A stretch of DNA of 64,000 nt, taken from positions 33,443,044 through 33,507,043 of the forward strand of contig NC_134649.1 in assembly GCF_030463565.1 (NCBI RefSeq), given 5' to 3'. The notes under the pieces were generated by a model. The model saw only the letters and a list, made by a program, of their open reading frames with translations, was not told where the DNA came from and searched no databases. Source of the DNA: Pelecanus crispus. Its lineage: Eukaryota > Chordata > Aves > Pelecaniformes > Pelecanidae. This document shows positions 12,701-26,978 of this stretch, piece after piece. Within the stretch, counting starts at the first letter, position 1, and every line of letters begins with the position of its first letter. A program made the translations under genes and the position numbers.

Positions 12701-15700
12701 AGCACATATTAGGGAAGTAAATAACAGCTTTCATATGTAGTTTTAAAAAATTTTAAACCCATCTTAATACAGAATAAAATAAATTTAGGAATGAGCATAA
12801 GACCTTGTGGCTCTTTCAGTATGACCAAGAGTCTCTACTTCCCTGTAGTAGTTAATTTCTTGAGTAAGTTTAAGCCTGCATATGCAGAAACTCATAAATG
12901 CAATGAATGGTTTTAAGGCAAATTTTTAAGAAAAAGTAAATTACATCTGCTTTCAGGTTTTTGAGATAGTATTTTTTTAATGTGCCCCTAACTGTATGAG
13001 CCCTCCAACTGCATCTCTACTTTGTACATTTCTTTTCCTGATAGAAGCTTTTTTCCTATTCTCCTGTGCTTAGCTGTTTTGTAGATTTTTTTTTTGTACA
13101 AAGCAATTCTTCACAAGTCAGTTCTGCTTTGGGGATCTTCTGCCAGGTACAAGTTCTATAAGAAAAGAATGAACAGACCTGAAAAGCTCAGCAGTGTTAT
13201 TTTGTGCGTTCAGAAATTCAGCTCTATTGGGTATTTCTTGTGAATATGACAATGGGAAATTTGTAATCTAAGCTTTGAAACTGACATTTTAACAACTTTT
13301 TCGGTCTTCAAATGTATGATCTATGTTCTCCGAGGTTGTGAGCTGTTATTTCTTGAGATTCTCTTTTTTTTACAAAGAACGTACTTCTAATTTCTGAAGA
13401 AGTGAAAGGAAGAGTCCACTTTTCCTTAAAATAAAATAAAAGGCGTTGGGTTTGGTTTTATAGCAGAGAAGAGCAAAATAAGTCTAGCCAGATGACTGTT
13501 ATCCTAGATGTCCATTGTCATTTTTTGCATATGACTGCATACTTTCCTTAATGTTATTATAAAGTTACTATTGAAATGACCCATTTTGAGAGTAACTGTG
13601 GTGCACAAACAGCCATTTCAGGCTTAAGAGATGAATGATAGACACACATTTAAAATGAGAGTGATGGAAAAAAGATAAATGTGAACATTAGTCAAAAGAA
13701 AGCAAAACACCATGAATTTCCTGTGCAGAGTTTTATTCAGGTAGATGAATAGAATAGCCACACCTGTTCCATTTTTACGGTGTAATGGTAGAAATGATGT
13801 ATAACTGCTAGACAAACTGCAGTTTCCATATAGAATAATAGGTGGAGATTTCAAATACAGTATTTCCTTTAGATTTGGGGAATTCCCTAGGGCTTCTGCA
13901 TAGTTACTTTCATCTCATGACGTACCTTGCAATTTCTTTTACAGTATGTCATCAAAACACTAAACCTTAAAAATGCTTCCAACCGAGAGAGGAAAGCAGC
14001 AGAACAAGAGGCACAGTTGTTATCCCAGTTGAAACACCCGAATATAGTCACCTACAGAGAGTCCTGGCAGGGAGAAGATGGCCTATTATATATTGTTATG
14101 GGCTTCTGCGAGGGAGGAGATCTGTATCACAAACTTAAAGAGCAGAAGGGCAAACTTTTGCCTGAGAATCAGGTGGTGGAGTGGTTTGTCCAGATTGCCA
14201 TGGCACTGCAGGTAAAATAAAGTATAACTGTCACCTTCAGATATAAATTTAATTTGGCTCTTTCTGCATTTAAAAATTCCACAGTTGGGCTGCAGACTTT
14301 GAATTCCAGTTTGACTGGGTTAGCATCTAAATACAATGGTTATTAGTACATTAAAAATGTTCACAGGTCATTGCAGTCAAATTAACTATTTGAGGTAATA
14401 AATTGCTATCATATTTTATGTTTACGCCTCTGTATCACAGTAGGCAGTGGTAGCCTCCAGGGTGTTTGCAGTTCTAGTCTGAAATGCTTCTCTGGTTTGA
14501 AAGTTTAGATTAAATTTACAAAATGTATTTTTTTTTTTTTTTTCAAAAAAAAGCAGTTTATTTCAGAAACATTTTGTGTTCTGTGGTTTTGCTGGTGTTT
14601 TTTAATGGTAAATTTAAACTAATTAATCATTTCTATTAAATCTTATCTCACTTTGTTGAAATTTAGTAATTGGAGGTTATCAAACTTTACAGACAATTGT
14701 AATAGTAATAAATACCAGGTATGAATGTTAATGCTAAGAAATAAGAAATTGGACAGAAGATTCTATCTTGCCTGTTGTGATCAGACATGTGCAAGTCTAC
14801 AGTACTGCCTGTTCTTGTTTATTCTAAGACTAGTTTTCTTCCCTGTTTACACAAAGCTGACGTTGCATTTTTCCACTGAAAATTTTATACTTAAGACTAA
14901 GAAATAATTGTCAAGAAATGGAGGCAGCAGAAAGTGAGTTAAAGTCTGAATCTTAACTTTACATTTTTATTTCTTCTTTTCTGCTGGCTTGTTAGAGCCA
15001 CACAGGGAGATTTCACTGAAGTAGTGCCAAGTTTTGGGTCCGTGCCTGTATCAGTCGTTCTTAATGTTAATTCACTAATACTGTCTTTAGCAGGGGCACT
15101 CTGACTTTGATAGTGATGTATGTGTCTTTTCTGCATTTGTATTTTCCCTCTTTGACTTGTGAATGTGATTTTACTTTTCATTGTAGAAGAACCAATTAGG
15201 AGTTACTTAACTCTCTTTATATGTCAGGTTTTTTTTTTCCCCCCCAGTATTTACATGAAAAGCACATTCTGCACAGAGATCTTAAAACTCAAAATGTTTT
15301 TCTGACACGAACAAATATAATCAAAGTGGGTGACCTGGGAATTGCCAGAGTGTTGGAAAACCAATATGACATGGCCAGCACTCTCATAGGCACACCATAC
15401 TACATGAGCCCTGAACTCTTCTCTAACAAACCCTACAACTACAAGGTAGAGTATGTTAATGCAAATGTCATTTCTGCTTTGTTAGGCAACATATTTCATC
15501 TGTCTGAGAAATTTACAATCTTATCTATTGTTTTTAATTTCTTACTGCTTCCACCTCTTTTTTAATGTCCCCAAAGACCAAACAAAAAAACAGGGGAAAG
15601 ATTTGCGGGGAGCTTTGTTTCTGGAACTCTGTTTGCTACAGTAGGTGGGAATTCATAGCGTGTGATAAGTTATCACAGCCAAGATGTTCAGCAGGCTGCC

Positions 15701-18700
15701 TGTACCTATCACAGCATGCCAACGTAAACAATAATATCAGTCTATGTTTGAGAGCAGCATTTTCTAAATTTGTTATATAACAGACAGGAAGCTTTATACT
15801 CAAAAGTCTGTATTAGACATAACAGCAGCATTAAAAAAGAGAGATTTTAAGTAGAGAAATAAGCAGTGTTGCTAAGAATTTAAAATACAACAAAATAAAG
15901 CAAACACACTCTTGTATACCTGTTCAGCTCTTTCTGCAAATCACACGCACCATAAATATGAGTATCTACAATGAGCAAGAGCTGAGGGGAAACTGTTCTT
16001 CCAATGAAAAATCAAAAGATTTTCATTTGCCAGTTAGAATGAATGTTGTACTTAAAAAGAAAACAAACAAAAAACCCTACAAACATCAACTTTCTCTACT
16101 TCTTTTCAGAAAAATCTGGTGATACTTGGAAAAAATAATTCAGTTGATCAAAATTAAAAATATTCAGTTGATCAAAATTAAAAATAAAAGAGTGAGACTG
16201 AAGCCAAAAGTTGACAACAGAGTTTGGTCTTAATTAGCTTACTGTCATTAAAGGCTTCTTTGAAAGTAGGTGACTAAGTCTGGAGATAAAACTTCTACAA
16301 TTAATAAAAAGTTCCCAAAACTTCTTTTTTTCCCCTTTTTCAGTCTGACGTTTGGGCATTAGGCTGCTGCGTTTATGAAATGGCTACACTGAAACATGCG
16401 TTTAATGCTAAAGACATGAACTCTTTGGTTTATCGAATTATTGAAGGAAAGGTAAAAACTTCTAAACTTTTTTTATTTGTGCTTGGATTTTCTGTATAGA
16501 ACTTGAGATTATCTTTTCCAATCAGAAATATTGCATGGAGTTAAAAATATTTTGCATCTTACATGCATAATCATATATGTTGTAAGACTGATACTTCATG
16601 GTGTTATATGATGTAATATCAGACCCTTGTTAGCCTTTTAATTTTCAAAGTTCTGAGATTACATACTTTCTTAACTTGCTTCTGGTTTAAACGTTGTGCA
16701 AAGAATTAAATCACTATCCATGTGATGCCATTTTCCTGTTAGGTAAGACTAGCTTATTTAAGTATCTGTCTTGCTTTGGCGTATAATGAAGTTAACATGG
16801 ATTTATTTTATATAAATTTGAAGCCTATTCACAGAACTTTAGCTGCTGATATTAATAAAAAATTACGAACAGTTCTTAGACAAAACACTTAGAATTTCTA
16901 TATTCTGTTTAATGTTAAGCACTTGGGTAACTTTCGGCCTGTGAATGGGACTATTTTTATGCAAAGTATGTAGCTGAATATGACTATCATGCATAAATAA
17001 TCTAGCAGTAGTCCCTATTGACAAATATGTTAAATAATATCAGACTGCCCTTCCTTTTTACAGTTGCCACCCATGCCAAAGGATTACAGCCCACAGTTGG
17101 TAGAAATAATACGAACTATGCTCAGTAAAAAACCTGAGGAAAGACCTAGTGTGAAAAGCATACTACGACAGCCATATATCAAGCACCAAATTTCTTTGTT
17201 TTTGGAAGCCACGAAGGCGTAAGATATTTTCATATGAGTGATTCTGTGGAAAATATTCGTGTTACTGTGGTCTTTGTTTTACAACTTTTCCTATTTTTTG
17301 TAGCAGGATAAAATTAGTTCTGTTATGTGCAGTTACAAAGCATATGAACATATGAGTTTCTTTAGATTCTTTGAGAAATAGAGAATTAGGATGGAAACTA
17401 GTTTTTTCTGCAAATGCAGAATAAAACTGCAATGGTTAAGATTGCACCACTTACTCAGAGAGTTTTTAAAAAAAAAAAAGTAGTGCAAGTATTTTCAACG
17501 AAGTGTTAGGAAGTATACATCTTTCTATAGGGCTCTTGGAGGCCGTTTATCAGCTGAGAGTTGTAACACCAAGTTCCTCTTGATATTCACTGATATAATT
17601 ATTTTTCTTTGTCAGGTTTAGTCAGTTATTTTACTTTTTGCTGCTTCCAAATAGGATTGATCTTGGTGCTACGCAGAACAAGTGTACATTGCTGGCAGAG
17701 TCTGAATGATGTCTTCAAGCTCTTTCATAAAGATGAAAATGAGCATGTTGTGCACAGTCTGTTGAAAAAGCCCAATATCTTATATTCTCTGTATGTAAGC
17801 TGTTTAGTGGAGTGGATATTTTTAATTTGTATAATCTAAAGAAATATCTTAAGGTCTTGTTGATGGTGATTGAATGAGCAACTTTTATTTTGTTTACAGG
17901 AAAGCAGCCAGAAGTCATAAGAAAACAGTGAATTCTAAACCTAAAGATCCTTGTTCTGTGGTCTCAGTAAAGAATGAATCTCATAGCAGGAATGTTACAC
18001 ACCAAAACCAGTCCTTTGAGCAAGCCAGGAAATACAAAGTTGTGAGATATATCTTTTCTTTTTAAAACAAAACAAAACCCACTTGCTTTTTCTAGAGAAA
18101 AAACTTAGTTTTATACGAAGTGCCTTGAGCATTCGTGAGAACATTGATCTGATTCCTAGCAATGTGTAAAATTCGTGTTAAGGAAGAAATTCTGTTTAGG
18201 CAAGAGTGGAGGTAAATAAACAGCTGTGGATCGGTAAAACTAATAGCAATGTCTTAACTATAAGATGTAAAATAAACAATATCTGGTTTTTCATTTGTGG
18301 GTCACTGTGAATTACTCATGGAGTATTTGAGGTCAAGTGTTTTTTCAAATATTTGATGACAAGTAGTAATTGTTTTTAAATACATGTTTTTTGACTGGAA
18401 AAAACTAATTGTAGTTACAACCAAAAATTGTTTATTGTTGGAATTCTTTCCAGTGGTTAGAACAAATCTTTTGTAATGGTTAATCTTGTGCATGTTTTTT
18501 ATTTTCTGTAATGAGTCTTCTATTGTGGGTTTAAGCTTTCAGTGCTGAAGTATTGAATGTATATGGTCTAGTACATCTCAAAAACTGTTGGTACTTGTTG
18601 GCTTCTCTCTTATGGAAGAGCCAAAGGAGTACAACTTTTCTTTCATGGTCCTGGTGAAAAAGTAGGTGTACTACATGTGTATAAACCAATGCCTGAAATG

Positions 18701-21700
18701 TGTCATTTGCAAATGCAGCCTGTGTATCTTTAAAAAATGAGGGTTGTGGCTTTTTTGAGGCTCTCAATCTGTAATTGATCATAATTTCATTGCAGTTTAT
18801 GTACTCTGATACATTAATGATTTTTCCTTCAGTGCTTAGAGTATTCTTTCATATGTGCGTAATACACAAAAGGTAATTCATTTGTTTGTTTTCCTTTTAA
18901 TTCTAGAATGAAGAGGACTGCGTTATCAAATATAAAGCCACCAAATTTTGTCCCTCTGAGAAACCAACTGTTGAGCTGGAGAGAAAACCAAGCAATAATG
19001 ATCTGAACAATCTGGCAGACTCCTTAGCTACAGTTAGTGAAGTGAATATTGATATCTTACAGTCTGAAAGGATGAAGTATGGAAGTGAGAAGTGTGGCAG
19101 TGAGCATATTCCAGAGAATAATAAAGCAAACAATTTAAGTGTTCCAGGGAATTCTAAAATAACATCCAGTAGCCCACCAGTTAAGGAAGATGGACTACAG
19201 CAAAGAGCACAGCAAGCTTCTAAAGCTGAAAATGTTCAGTCTAACCAGTCTTCTGCTGATGCTATAGAAGAAAATAGTGACGCTTTGAAACTCCTGCAGC
19301 CTGTATCAAAAGACCAAAAGCAAACTGACCTGGTAATGCATTTATGCTTACTTGAAATAGACTTTGAAATAGATTTAACTAATGGCCAGCTCTTAAAATT
19401 TAGAGAGTTGCTGCACGTGTTTTTCTGTCAAGGTAGGATGCTACTGATGCAGTTATTGAGATGCTTAAGTAGTTAGGAGCCTTGGCTTCAGATTTGGAAA
19501 GGCAACAAGGTGAAGTAATTTTAGGCTTGCATCCAGATGATGGAAATTTGGTTTTTACAGGGAACAACAATTTTCTTTTCCAGCTGAGAAGAGAGATGGT
19601 AAGAATAGTTTTGTAACTTCTTTGTTCTATGTTCTAAACAGTCCTGGTCCTGATTTGGATGGGGAGGTAATAGGTGATAATTGTCTTTTCATTGCATTTT
19701 CATCTACAATGAGATTTTCGTACAGACTTTTCTAATGAGAAATCATTATCTATTGTAGAGCTTGGATTCTACTGAAAAGCTACTTGGACCATTTGTTCCT
19801 TTTGTAATTCAAGTAAGTGTCCGTCTTTGAAGGTTTAGTAGCTTAAAAACGCTGGTACAGCAGGTATTTTTTCTAACTGTCTATCAAGCTTATTGTAGTT
19901 GTAACTGTGATATGTTAAGGTGGAGGCAGTCCAAATAGTAAAGTGTCCTGTGTTGATTTTTTTGTTTTTTTAAAGTGTGTATGTGTAAATCTGGAAATGG
20001 CATGTCTACATTTTTTCAAAATAATTTTACTTATTAGGATGACATCTGTCATGGAACTTCAGGAGATGCTCAGGAAAAAATTACCTCCCGCTTGCAGCCT
20101 CATAGTTCTGTCAGTGAACCCTCTCTCTCACGGCAGCAACGGCAGAAGAAAAGAGAGCTAGCTGAAGTCAGTTCAGAGAAGGTGCAGATACTCAAAAAAT
20201 AGTTCTATTTCCTTTAAGACTCCTGCATTTTTTAGTCTTTAAAAATGGGACCTATTTTTTTTAAAGAGGGTGGGGGTTTTTATGCTCTTGTTGTTTCATG
20301 TGTGTCTGTATAACTTCATTGGTAACAAAATGCAGAACACTCAAGATGCCCTTTAAAAGTAGTCTGTGGAAATCTTTGAAAATCTCAATAACCCTCACAG
20401 GTGTGAGGTGGGTGTGCCAGATGGGTGCAAGGAAACACAGTGAACTGTGGGCTTTGCCTTTGCTGTGCTACAGTCTTTCCTAGCAGTTTCCATCAGGACT
20501 TCTCACTGTTTGTGACTACAAAATATATAGCAGTGCTTTACCTGACTGTTTTGGATGAGGCCACTTGTAGCGGGTAGTAGATTACTAGTATTTTAGAACA
20601 GACATGTGTAATGGCTGCCCTGAGCTTATGAGTGCAAACTCTAGGAAGAAAATCTGAAAATCTTGGCCCTTACACAGGCACATAAGACAGGGCTCCTGTC
20701 AATGCTTACACACTGAGCAGAGAGATTTCTTTGGGTTCCCCCAAAGCCAGGCACTGGCTATACAAGGATAGAGAAGACTGTGATTGGTTTTCAGTATGAT
20801 ATTCTATTTTTCTCTTGGATTGTGCTATTTGAGGATGGGGACAGTTGTTGCAAAAGCATTGGCTGCAAAATAGTCTGGGAGGAGGGAGACAAGATGTAGA
20901 GATGGGGAGAGGGGAAGTGGAAGCAAGCAGAGGTGTGGAGAGGGAGGGATGAAGTTGGGGGATGTGAGGAGGTTACAGCAGGATCCAAAACCTCTGGCAT
21001 CCAGCCTTACCATGCAGGAATGTCTTCTAGCTTGCAAAGTACTTTAACTTTTAATAAAAAAAGGTATAAATTCTTGCTCTCTTCTCTTTCCAGATCAGAG
21101 CAGCTGGTCCTCGGCCTTTGCCTTTTCCTTTGGATGTGAACACAAAGATAGCACAGAGGTGTGCAGAGCAGCATGCTGCTGAAGTCTCTGAATCTGTAAA
21201 TAGCACCAAAACCAGCCAAGTTGCCATTTCAAAGGTTAGTGCTGAATACTGTGTCAGCTTATTTTTGTGTCTCATTCCTTCTGAGCAGTTTGTTCTCTGA
21301 CTGTATGCACAGTGAGTAAAGACATGTATAGCAGCTTCCTACGTATTGGAGGTCCTGTCAAGCACCTGGTCAGTGTGAGATGAGAAGTTGCCTTGCTGAA
21401 CCAGGTAGGTCAGAAGCTCCTTTTCTGGAGTGTATATTAGTCTCATTGACCAAAAGCTTTTTGTAGTAAATAATTAAGCATTTGTTAGATGATCAGAAGG
21501 TCTACTCTAATAGTTCTCTCTTCCATGTCAGTTGAAAAAGCTTTTTTGCTTCATAGGTGATTAGAAAACAAAAGCCACTGTGACAATTGCTAATTAATAT
21601 CAAATTAACTTCTTTTGAAGGAGCGGCCCTTGTCAGCAAGAGAACGAAGGAGGCTGAAACAGTCTCGGGAGGCAATGTTTCCCTCTGGTAATTTTTATGT

Positions 21701-24700
21701 TTGCATGTTCACATTCTGTGTATAAGTAGGCTGATAACTTCTTTGTGAAGAAATTATAACTTGCTGTCTTTTCTTCACTAACATCTTCAGAAGGATGCGC
21801 TAAGGGTCTAGTTCTGTGTTAAAAACAAATTTCTGTTAACATGTCTATTTTTCTGCTTCTTATTCAGTTATGTTCAGTTGTGTTTAGTGGTGACAACTTG
21901 TCTTTGAAATGTACATGAAGCGCAGAATATGCACCTTTCAGATAGAAGCTTCAGTGTTTTAGCAGAATACCTGCTTGTCTTCTGCCAGGTGATAGACTTT
22001 TTCTTGCATGAGCATGAAACTAATTCAAAATACATGCAGCTAAGTTGTAAATATTGTAAAAATGTCATCCTTCCAGTGATTCCAGCAAGACGAACATCAA
22101 ATAGTGCAGTAGTTGAAGCAAAATCACATACGGAAAATCATGTTAAAGTTGCTCAGTCCTCATCAGATCCCAGTATTTCTCAGGTAAACTGGGGTCATCT
22201 GCTTTTGAAATATTTAAATGCAGGCACAATTTGGGAAGAAAATGATATTTAAAAAAAACTCTGTGTGGAAGGAACTCTCAGTCAATAAGAGTACACAGTT
22301 CTCTATATATTGCTTTTTAAGTCCTGGGGTAGAGTACAGATGTCTAATCCACCTTTTTGTTTGACTAGATCAGTTTAAAATTCCAGGCTCACTGTGCATT
22401 TTCACTCCACTTGTCAGAGATGAAGACTATGGATCTTTTACTGATTGTCATGGGCTCTCTAAATTGCAGTGTTTATTTTATTTTGGAAGGCAAAAAGTTT
22501 ATCCTGAACAACGTTTTAGTTATAGATGGATAGTCTGCTTTAAATTTCTATTAACAACACACTACCTTTAGCCTGGTACATCTCATTTTACTTTGGTAGT
22601 GGTGTTTGAAATTTTTTTCTTTTATTAATCTGCAGTCATGTTAAGTGCATACATTTATGTCCTGGCAATAAGGAATAGTTGCTAGATAAAAAGTAAATAG
22701 TTTCTGTTAACATTATCTTCCTTGTCTAATTAGAAGGTCTTTTTTAAGATCTTGAACATGCATTGGACAGAATCTTCTGCAAGCGTCAGGGGAACATTAA
22801 TACCGATAAATGCAGAAGAGTAACTGAATAAATTTTAGTCTGAAATTTCAAAGTGTAGGCTCTATTTTCTTCAGCCCAGCACTTGCATGGAAGGTGTTTT
22901 GCATGTTTTACCTACATGTGTATGCTTATAACTGGTATCTAAATGCAAAAACCTCATCTGCATTCACAAACTGAGATTACATAAGGTTAGTACATACTAG
23001 TGGTAGGTGCATATGCTAGTGATGTTTTTGCATATTATGCCATGCACCGAACACAAGACTGCAGAGACACAAGTGATTAAAGTCTCTATGTATTTTAGGG
23101 AATGCTGGGAACTTACTGAACTGATAAAAAAGTATTTAAATATTATTTTAAAATGTGTATTAAAGACCAGTAGATGGGCTAAGGGTAATGACTTTGTCAG
23201 TTCTTAGCCAACTGTATTATAAACATACATGATTTAATTGTTTCTAATAGAGGCACTTGGTGAAGCATTTGTAGTGGTTAAAACTGCACGACAGATGTAA
23301 TACTAGTCAAATAAGCATTTCATGAAGTATGTCCTGTGTATTAGCTTGTATTTAAAACCAAACATTACACATTTTAAATATTATCAAGCTGAGTCTGTAA
23401 AAATACGTTTGTTGAAAGAGGTTTTTCTGTGTAAGAAAAGTAATTCATGCCATATTGATAAATTACTTTTGACTATTAGAATTTTTGTCATTTATTCCCT
23501 CTTCACTTAGAGAAAGAGAATAAACCATTGCCTATCTGATGATGAGTTAAGCTCTTCCACAAGCTCTACAGATAAGTCTGATGGTGATTCCAAGGAGAAG
23601 TAAGTATTTTGTTTAATACTGTGCAAGAGTTTTCACTGCTATATTGGACCTTGACTTGGAGCGGAAAAAAATGGCAGAAATTGCTTTCATACTTTATCTC
23701 TACATAGTGAGTGTTTGAAGAAGTATGTGATGCATAAAGAAAACAAACTCCGTTTAATTGTTACCCCTCTGTGACTATAAACTTTCCGTGCTGAACTTTC
23801 TGGGATGTGTGATTGTGTACTTCTGGTTTTTTGTCAGCTATAGCTTCCCAGCAAACCAGTCTTCTAGCATCAAAGGACCTATACTGACAGAATGCATTAA
23901 AAGCATGAGTTCAGAGGTGCCAGTATGCTTCCTTTCCACTGTAAATGAGCCTGAATTTATTTCTGATTTTGTCAGTATAAGCAACTTCTAAAAAAAAATA
24001 ATATTTCTTGCATTATCACAGGTGCAGCTACACAGGTAGCAGTTGGATTGTGACTTGATGCTAGGTGAATAGGCTCTGAGCCTTTGTTAGATTAAATACT
24101 CCTAATGTTGCTATTGACAAAACTGCACCACAAGAAGTAATTTAACATGGAATACTTAGCAGGACCTCACTAAACTTACTGAAAGTCCTCTGAATGCAAG
24201 GTGGAAGTTGCATCATGAATGGTGACTGAATTACATCTTATTTCTCCTCTACTAGAAAAAGCAATATGAATGAAATGAATGACTTGGTGCAGCTAATGAC
24301 ATGGACGCTGAAAATGGACTCTAAGGAGAACTCTGAATACTATGTAACCTCGACTCCAGCCCCAGAGTTTAAACTTCATAGAAAATATCGAGACACTTTG
24401 ATTTTGCATGGGAAATCACCTGATGAATCAGAGGAATTAAAATTTGAAGAGATTTCTTCAGGTCTGTTGCTCTGTTATTGTTGTCAACTGCTAGTAGCAA
24501 AAGAAAACCTGCTAGTGGGCAACAGAAGACAATCCACTCATTTCTTGTCAAGTCTCAACAATGCTTACAGAAGTAAACATATTTCTAAATAATTTTGTGT
24601 GCAAAACTGCTCTAGTTGTGGTTTACTTGCCAATGAAAGGAATGTTTGATCAATCTGTGTAATTATTAATGAAGAGAGGAAGCTGGTCTGCAATATGATT

Positions 24701-26978
24701 TTTCCCCGTGTGACTTACACTTAGAAGCTTCCAAAATGAATAGCTGGTGTGGAGTATTTTGAAATAAGATATTTAAGGCATTCAAATTATTTGATAGTTG
24801 TAAAGCTGTGTGAATTATGGATAAAGCTGAAATTGTACACAAAGCATTGAACACAGTGGAAATTTGTACAAGTATAGTAGTTCATCCTCATTGCAGAATT
24901 TGGGCAAGCTTATTTTTCCTACAGATACAGGTGCAAGATTTGAATCATTTTTCATGTTTAAGGTATGGTTTAGACCTTCTGTATAGGTATTCCAAAAAGC
25001 AAGAAAAAATTGTATTTGCTATGACTGCACTTGCTATGCAACAAGAATAAGTGAAAAAGCGGAGGGTAGGTTTTTTAAGTCTCTGACCTTCTTGTGTTTA
25101 TTGTTTTAAATGATAAGGATTCTACTTGTAACTAGTCTGGTGATAGGCAAAGCAATGGGAGAACACTGGATTTTACTCTGGTAAGTTGATTCTGCATAGC
25201 TAAAGTAAAATACATTGAAAGAGTTCGTCTCTGAACAGGTATGACAGAATGTTGAAGGTACAAATTTCAGTGGTATTCTTTTTTCTGTCTGTTTTTCTCA
25301 CCCTTAAGTATTGTATAGTGAGATCCTCCAGCTATTTACTTAACTACCATTTGGGATGACAGGGCTACTGCATTTCTAAGCTGAAACTTACTTTAGTTAG
25401 GTCAGATATTTTATTTTCAGAAGGTGATCCATCCTGTGGAAGGAGTGTTGGTGATTTCAGTGATTAAAAGAGCAAGCTAGTGTTCTCGGGTCAGTTCCTA
25501 ATGGAGGCTTCTGCTTATAGAATTACTACCTCTTGTTGGCAGCTTCAGCTGAGGAGCAAAAGATTCAAAGAGACAAACAGGCAGATGGCAGAAATGATGC
25601 CATTAGTGTTTTACAGTGATTACTTTTTGCATTTGCTGTAAGTAGAAGTGATTGAATTATTCAAATATTTGGGTGGTGATGTAGTATTAGAGAATAGTAC
25701 TTTTTGTTCAAACAATATTTGTAATACAGTATACAGGAACCACCTGAAATGAAATTACAGGGACCTAACTGTAGAAACTGTCTGCATTGACTTTGTACTG
25801 TCCAGCGTCTTAAGAGTTAGCATGTGAGTGCTTCTGATTCACCAAGTTTCTTGACCATTCTAGCTAGCGAGTTCAGATAAACAGTTATTTCATGCAAATG
25901 GTCAGCTGGAATTTTGTGGTAATACTTACAATGTTGTCCCGTATTCTTCTTCTGCATAGAGTATGAAAATTGGCTATACTGAAAGTAATTATTACTGCAT
26001 TGATTTTTTTTTTCCCTTCCACTAGATATGTTACCATTTCCTGATAAGATTAGGAGAATGGTTGAAATCCTGAGATCTGATGTGGTGCAAGGTTTGGGAG
26101 TGAAACTTCTTGAGAAGGTGTACAGCATCATGGAAGAAGATGATGAAGTGAAAAGAGAGGTGAATGTCTTTCATATTGAAATTATTTAATTTCCGTATAA
26201 ACCAAGATAAATGAGCAGTGTCTTTACTTCACTCCCACCTCCTTTTTAGATGTTGATATAGCAGTGCAAAGCTTGATTCCAGAAGGTCTTTATGTAGTCA
26301 TTGGCAGGCAAAGGCCTAAGTGTATTGTTATTTTCAATCTTAAAAAGTCTGATTCTGAACGTGGACTGTGTTCAACCACAAATTCTTCAGAAGGCATAGG
26401 AGCTTTAGAATTGTACCATGGTCCCTGAGTTTGTGGAAGATGCAAAGGATGCAAATAATTTTACTCTGTGGTATTTCTCCTATAATAATTTCTTTTGAAC
26501 CGTATTTTTTATTTTCACGTTACTTTGCCTAATGCCCTTTATGTCCAAAGTGAGAAACAGTTTAATGTTTATTCCTAGTAGAGGTGAGTGAGCAACACCT
26601 CCAGCATTTTTTATTCAAAACTTGGTTACAAATAAAATACTGCATAGGTAAGTATAACCTGTGAAGATCTGATTTATATTTTAAATTGTTGGGTGGGATT
26701 TGGAACTCTCTTGCCTTCAGACAACACAGACTCTTCCATTTTTCTTCCCTCCCATCTGTGTTGTCAAACTTCACATGCTGCTTTCAGTTGAGTGCTTTGT
26801 TATTTTTTTTTGTTAACATTTTGGTAGTTCCTGCTTTTTTCAATGTGAATAAATTTTGTGGGTGTGTTTTGTCTGTTCTAAATAGCTGCAGTTGCGGGAG
26901 CATATGGGAGACAAGTATGCAAGTTACAGTGCGAAGGCACGCCATCTGAAATTTCTTGAAGAAAATGTGAAGCTCTGA
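9357..26978 (+). CDS. NEK4: Serine/threonine-protein kinase NEK4 (complete)
   Basis: NIMA-related kinase linked in mammals to cilia, microtubules and the DNA-damage response. Coding exons: 9357-9449, 13945-14211, 15248-15445, 16344-16451, 17064-17218, 17900-18041, 18907-19332, 19759-19812, 20038-20181, 21094-21234, 21621-21687, 22077-22183, 23511-23599, 24256-24461, 26026-26159, 26886-26978; total 807 codons plus stop (human 841). Kinase signatures: glycine loop GKGSYGEV (13-20), VIK lysine 35, HRDLKTQN (129-136), DLG (149-151, the NEK variant of DFG), activation segment [12 protein letters not shown]. The tail is low complexity and poorly conserved until [41 protein letters not shown] and [17 protein letters not shown], ending LREHMGDKY...FLEENVKL. 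Start chosen for homology (MPLAAYC) and A at -3. The 19759-19812 exon is the least certain. A CR1 copy lies in intron 1. Confidence 0.95.
10466..11692 (+). mobile_element. CR1 LINE, 5'-truncated, sense in NEK4 intron 1
   Basis: Contains the C-terminal half of CR1 ORF2 reverse transcriptase. It begins at the [16 protein letters not shown] segment, then [21 protein letters not shown], the catalytic FADDTKL motif, and the downstream [16 protein letters not shown]...ALVRPHLEY region. A stop after SWAPH and later frame breaks show it is dead. The 3' UTR has two CR1-type termini in series separated by a ~70-bp linker, ending in the ATTCTATGATTCTGTGA octamer repeats. Intact FADD and moderate divergence suggest middle age. 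Confidence 0.9.
11693..13944 (+). other. NEK4 intron 1, 3' part
   Basis: AT-rich intron with homopolymer runs (A13 near 12117, T tracts near 13088). No recognisable element or RNA gene. Confidence 0.5.
16138..16185 (+). repeat. 24-bp perfect tandem duplication, NEK4 intron 3
   Basis: Two adjacent identical copies of a 24-bp unit starting 'attcagttgatcaaaatt' (16138-16161 and 16162-16185). It sits ~160 bp before the fourth coding exon of NEK4. Probably a recent slippage duplication. Confidence 0.85.
19759..19812 (+). CDS. NEK4: Probable 54-nt in-frame exon of NEK4
   Basis: Bounded by a good acceptor (ctattgtag) and donor (gtaagtgt). It encodes 18 residues beginning [12 protein letters not shown] with phase 0 at both ends, so it can be included or skipped without changing frame. 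It falls where the human protein carries a weakly conserved, partly Alu-derived segment (...SLALSPKLEC...). RNA evidence is needed; it may be a cassette exon. Confidence 0.55.
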
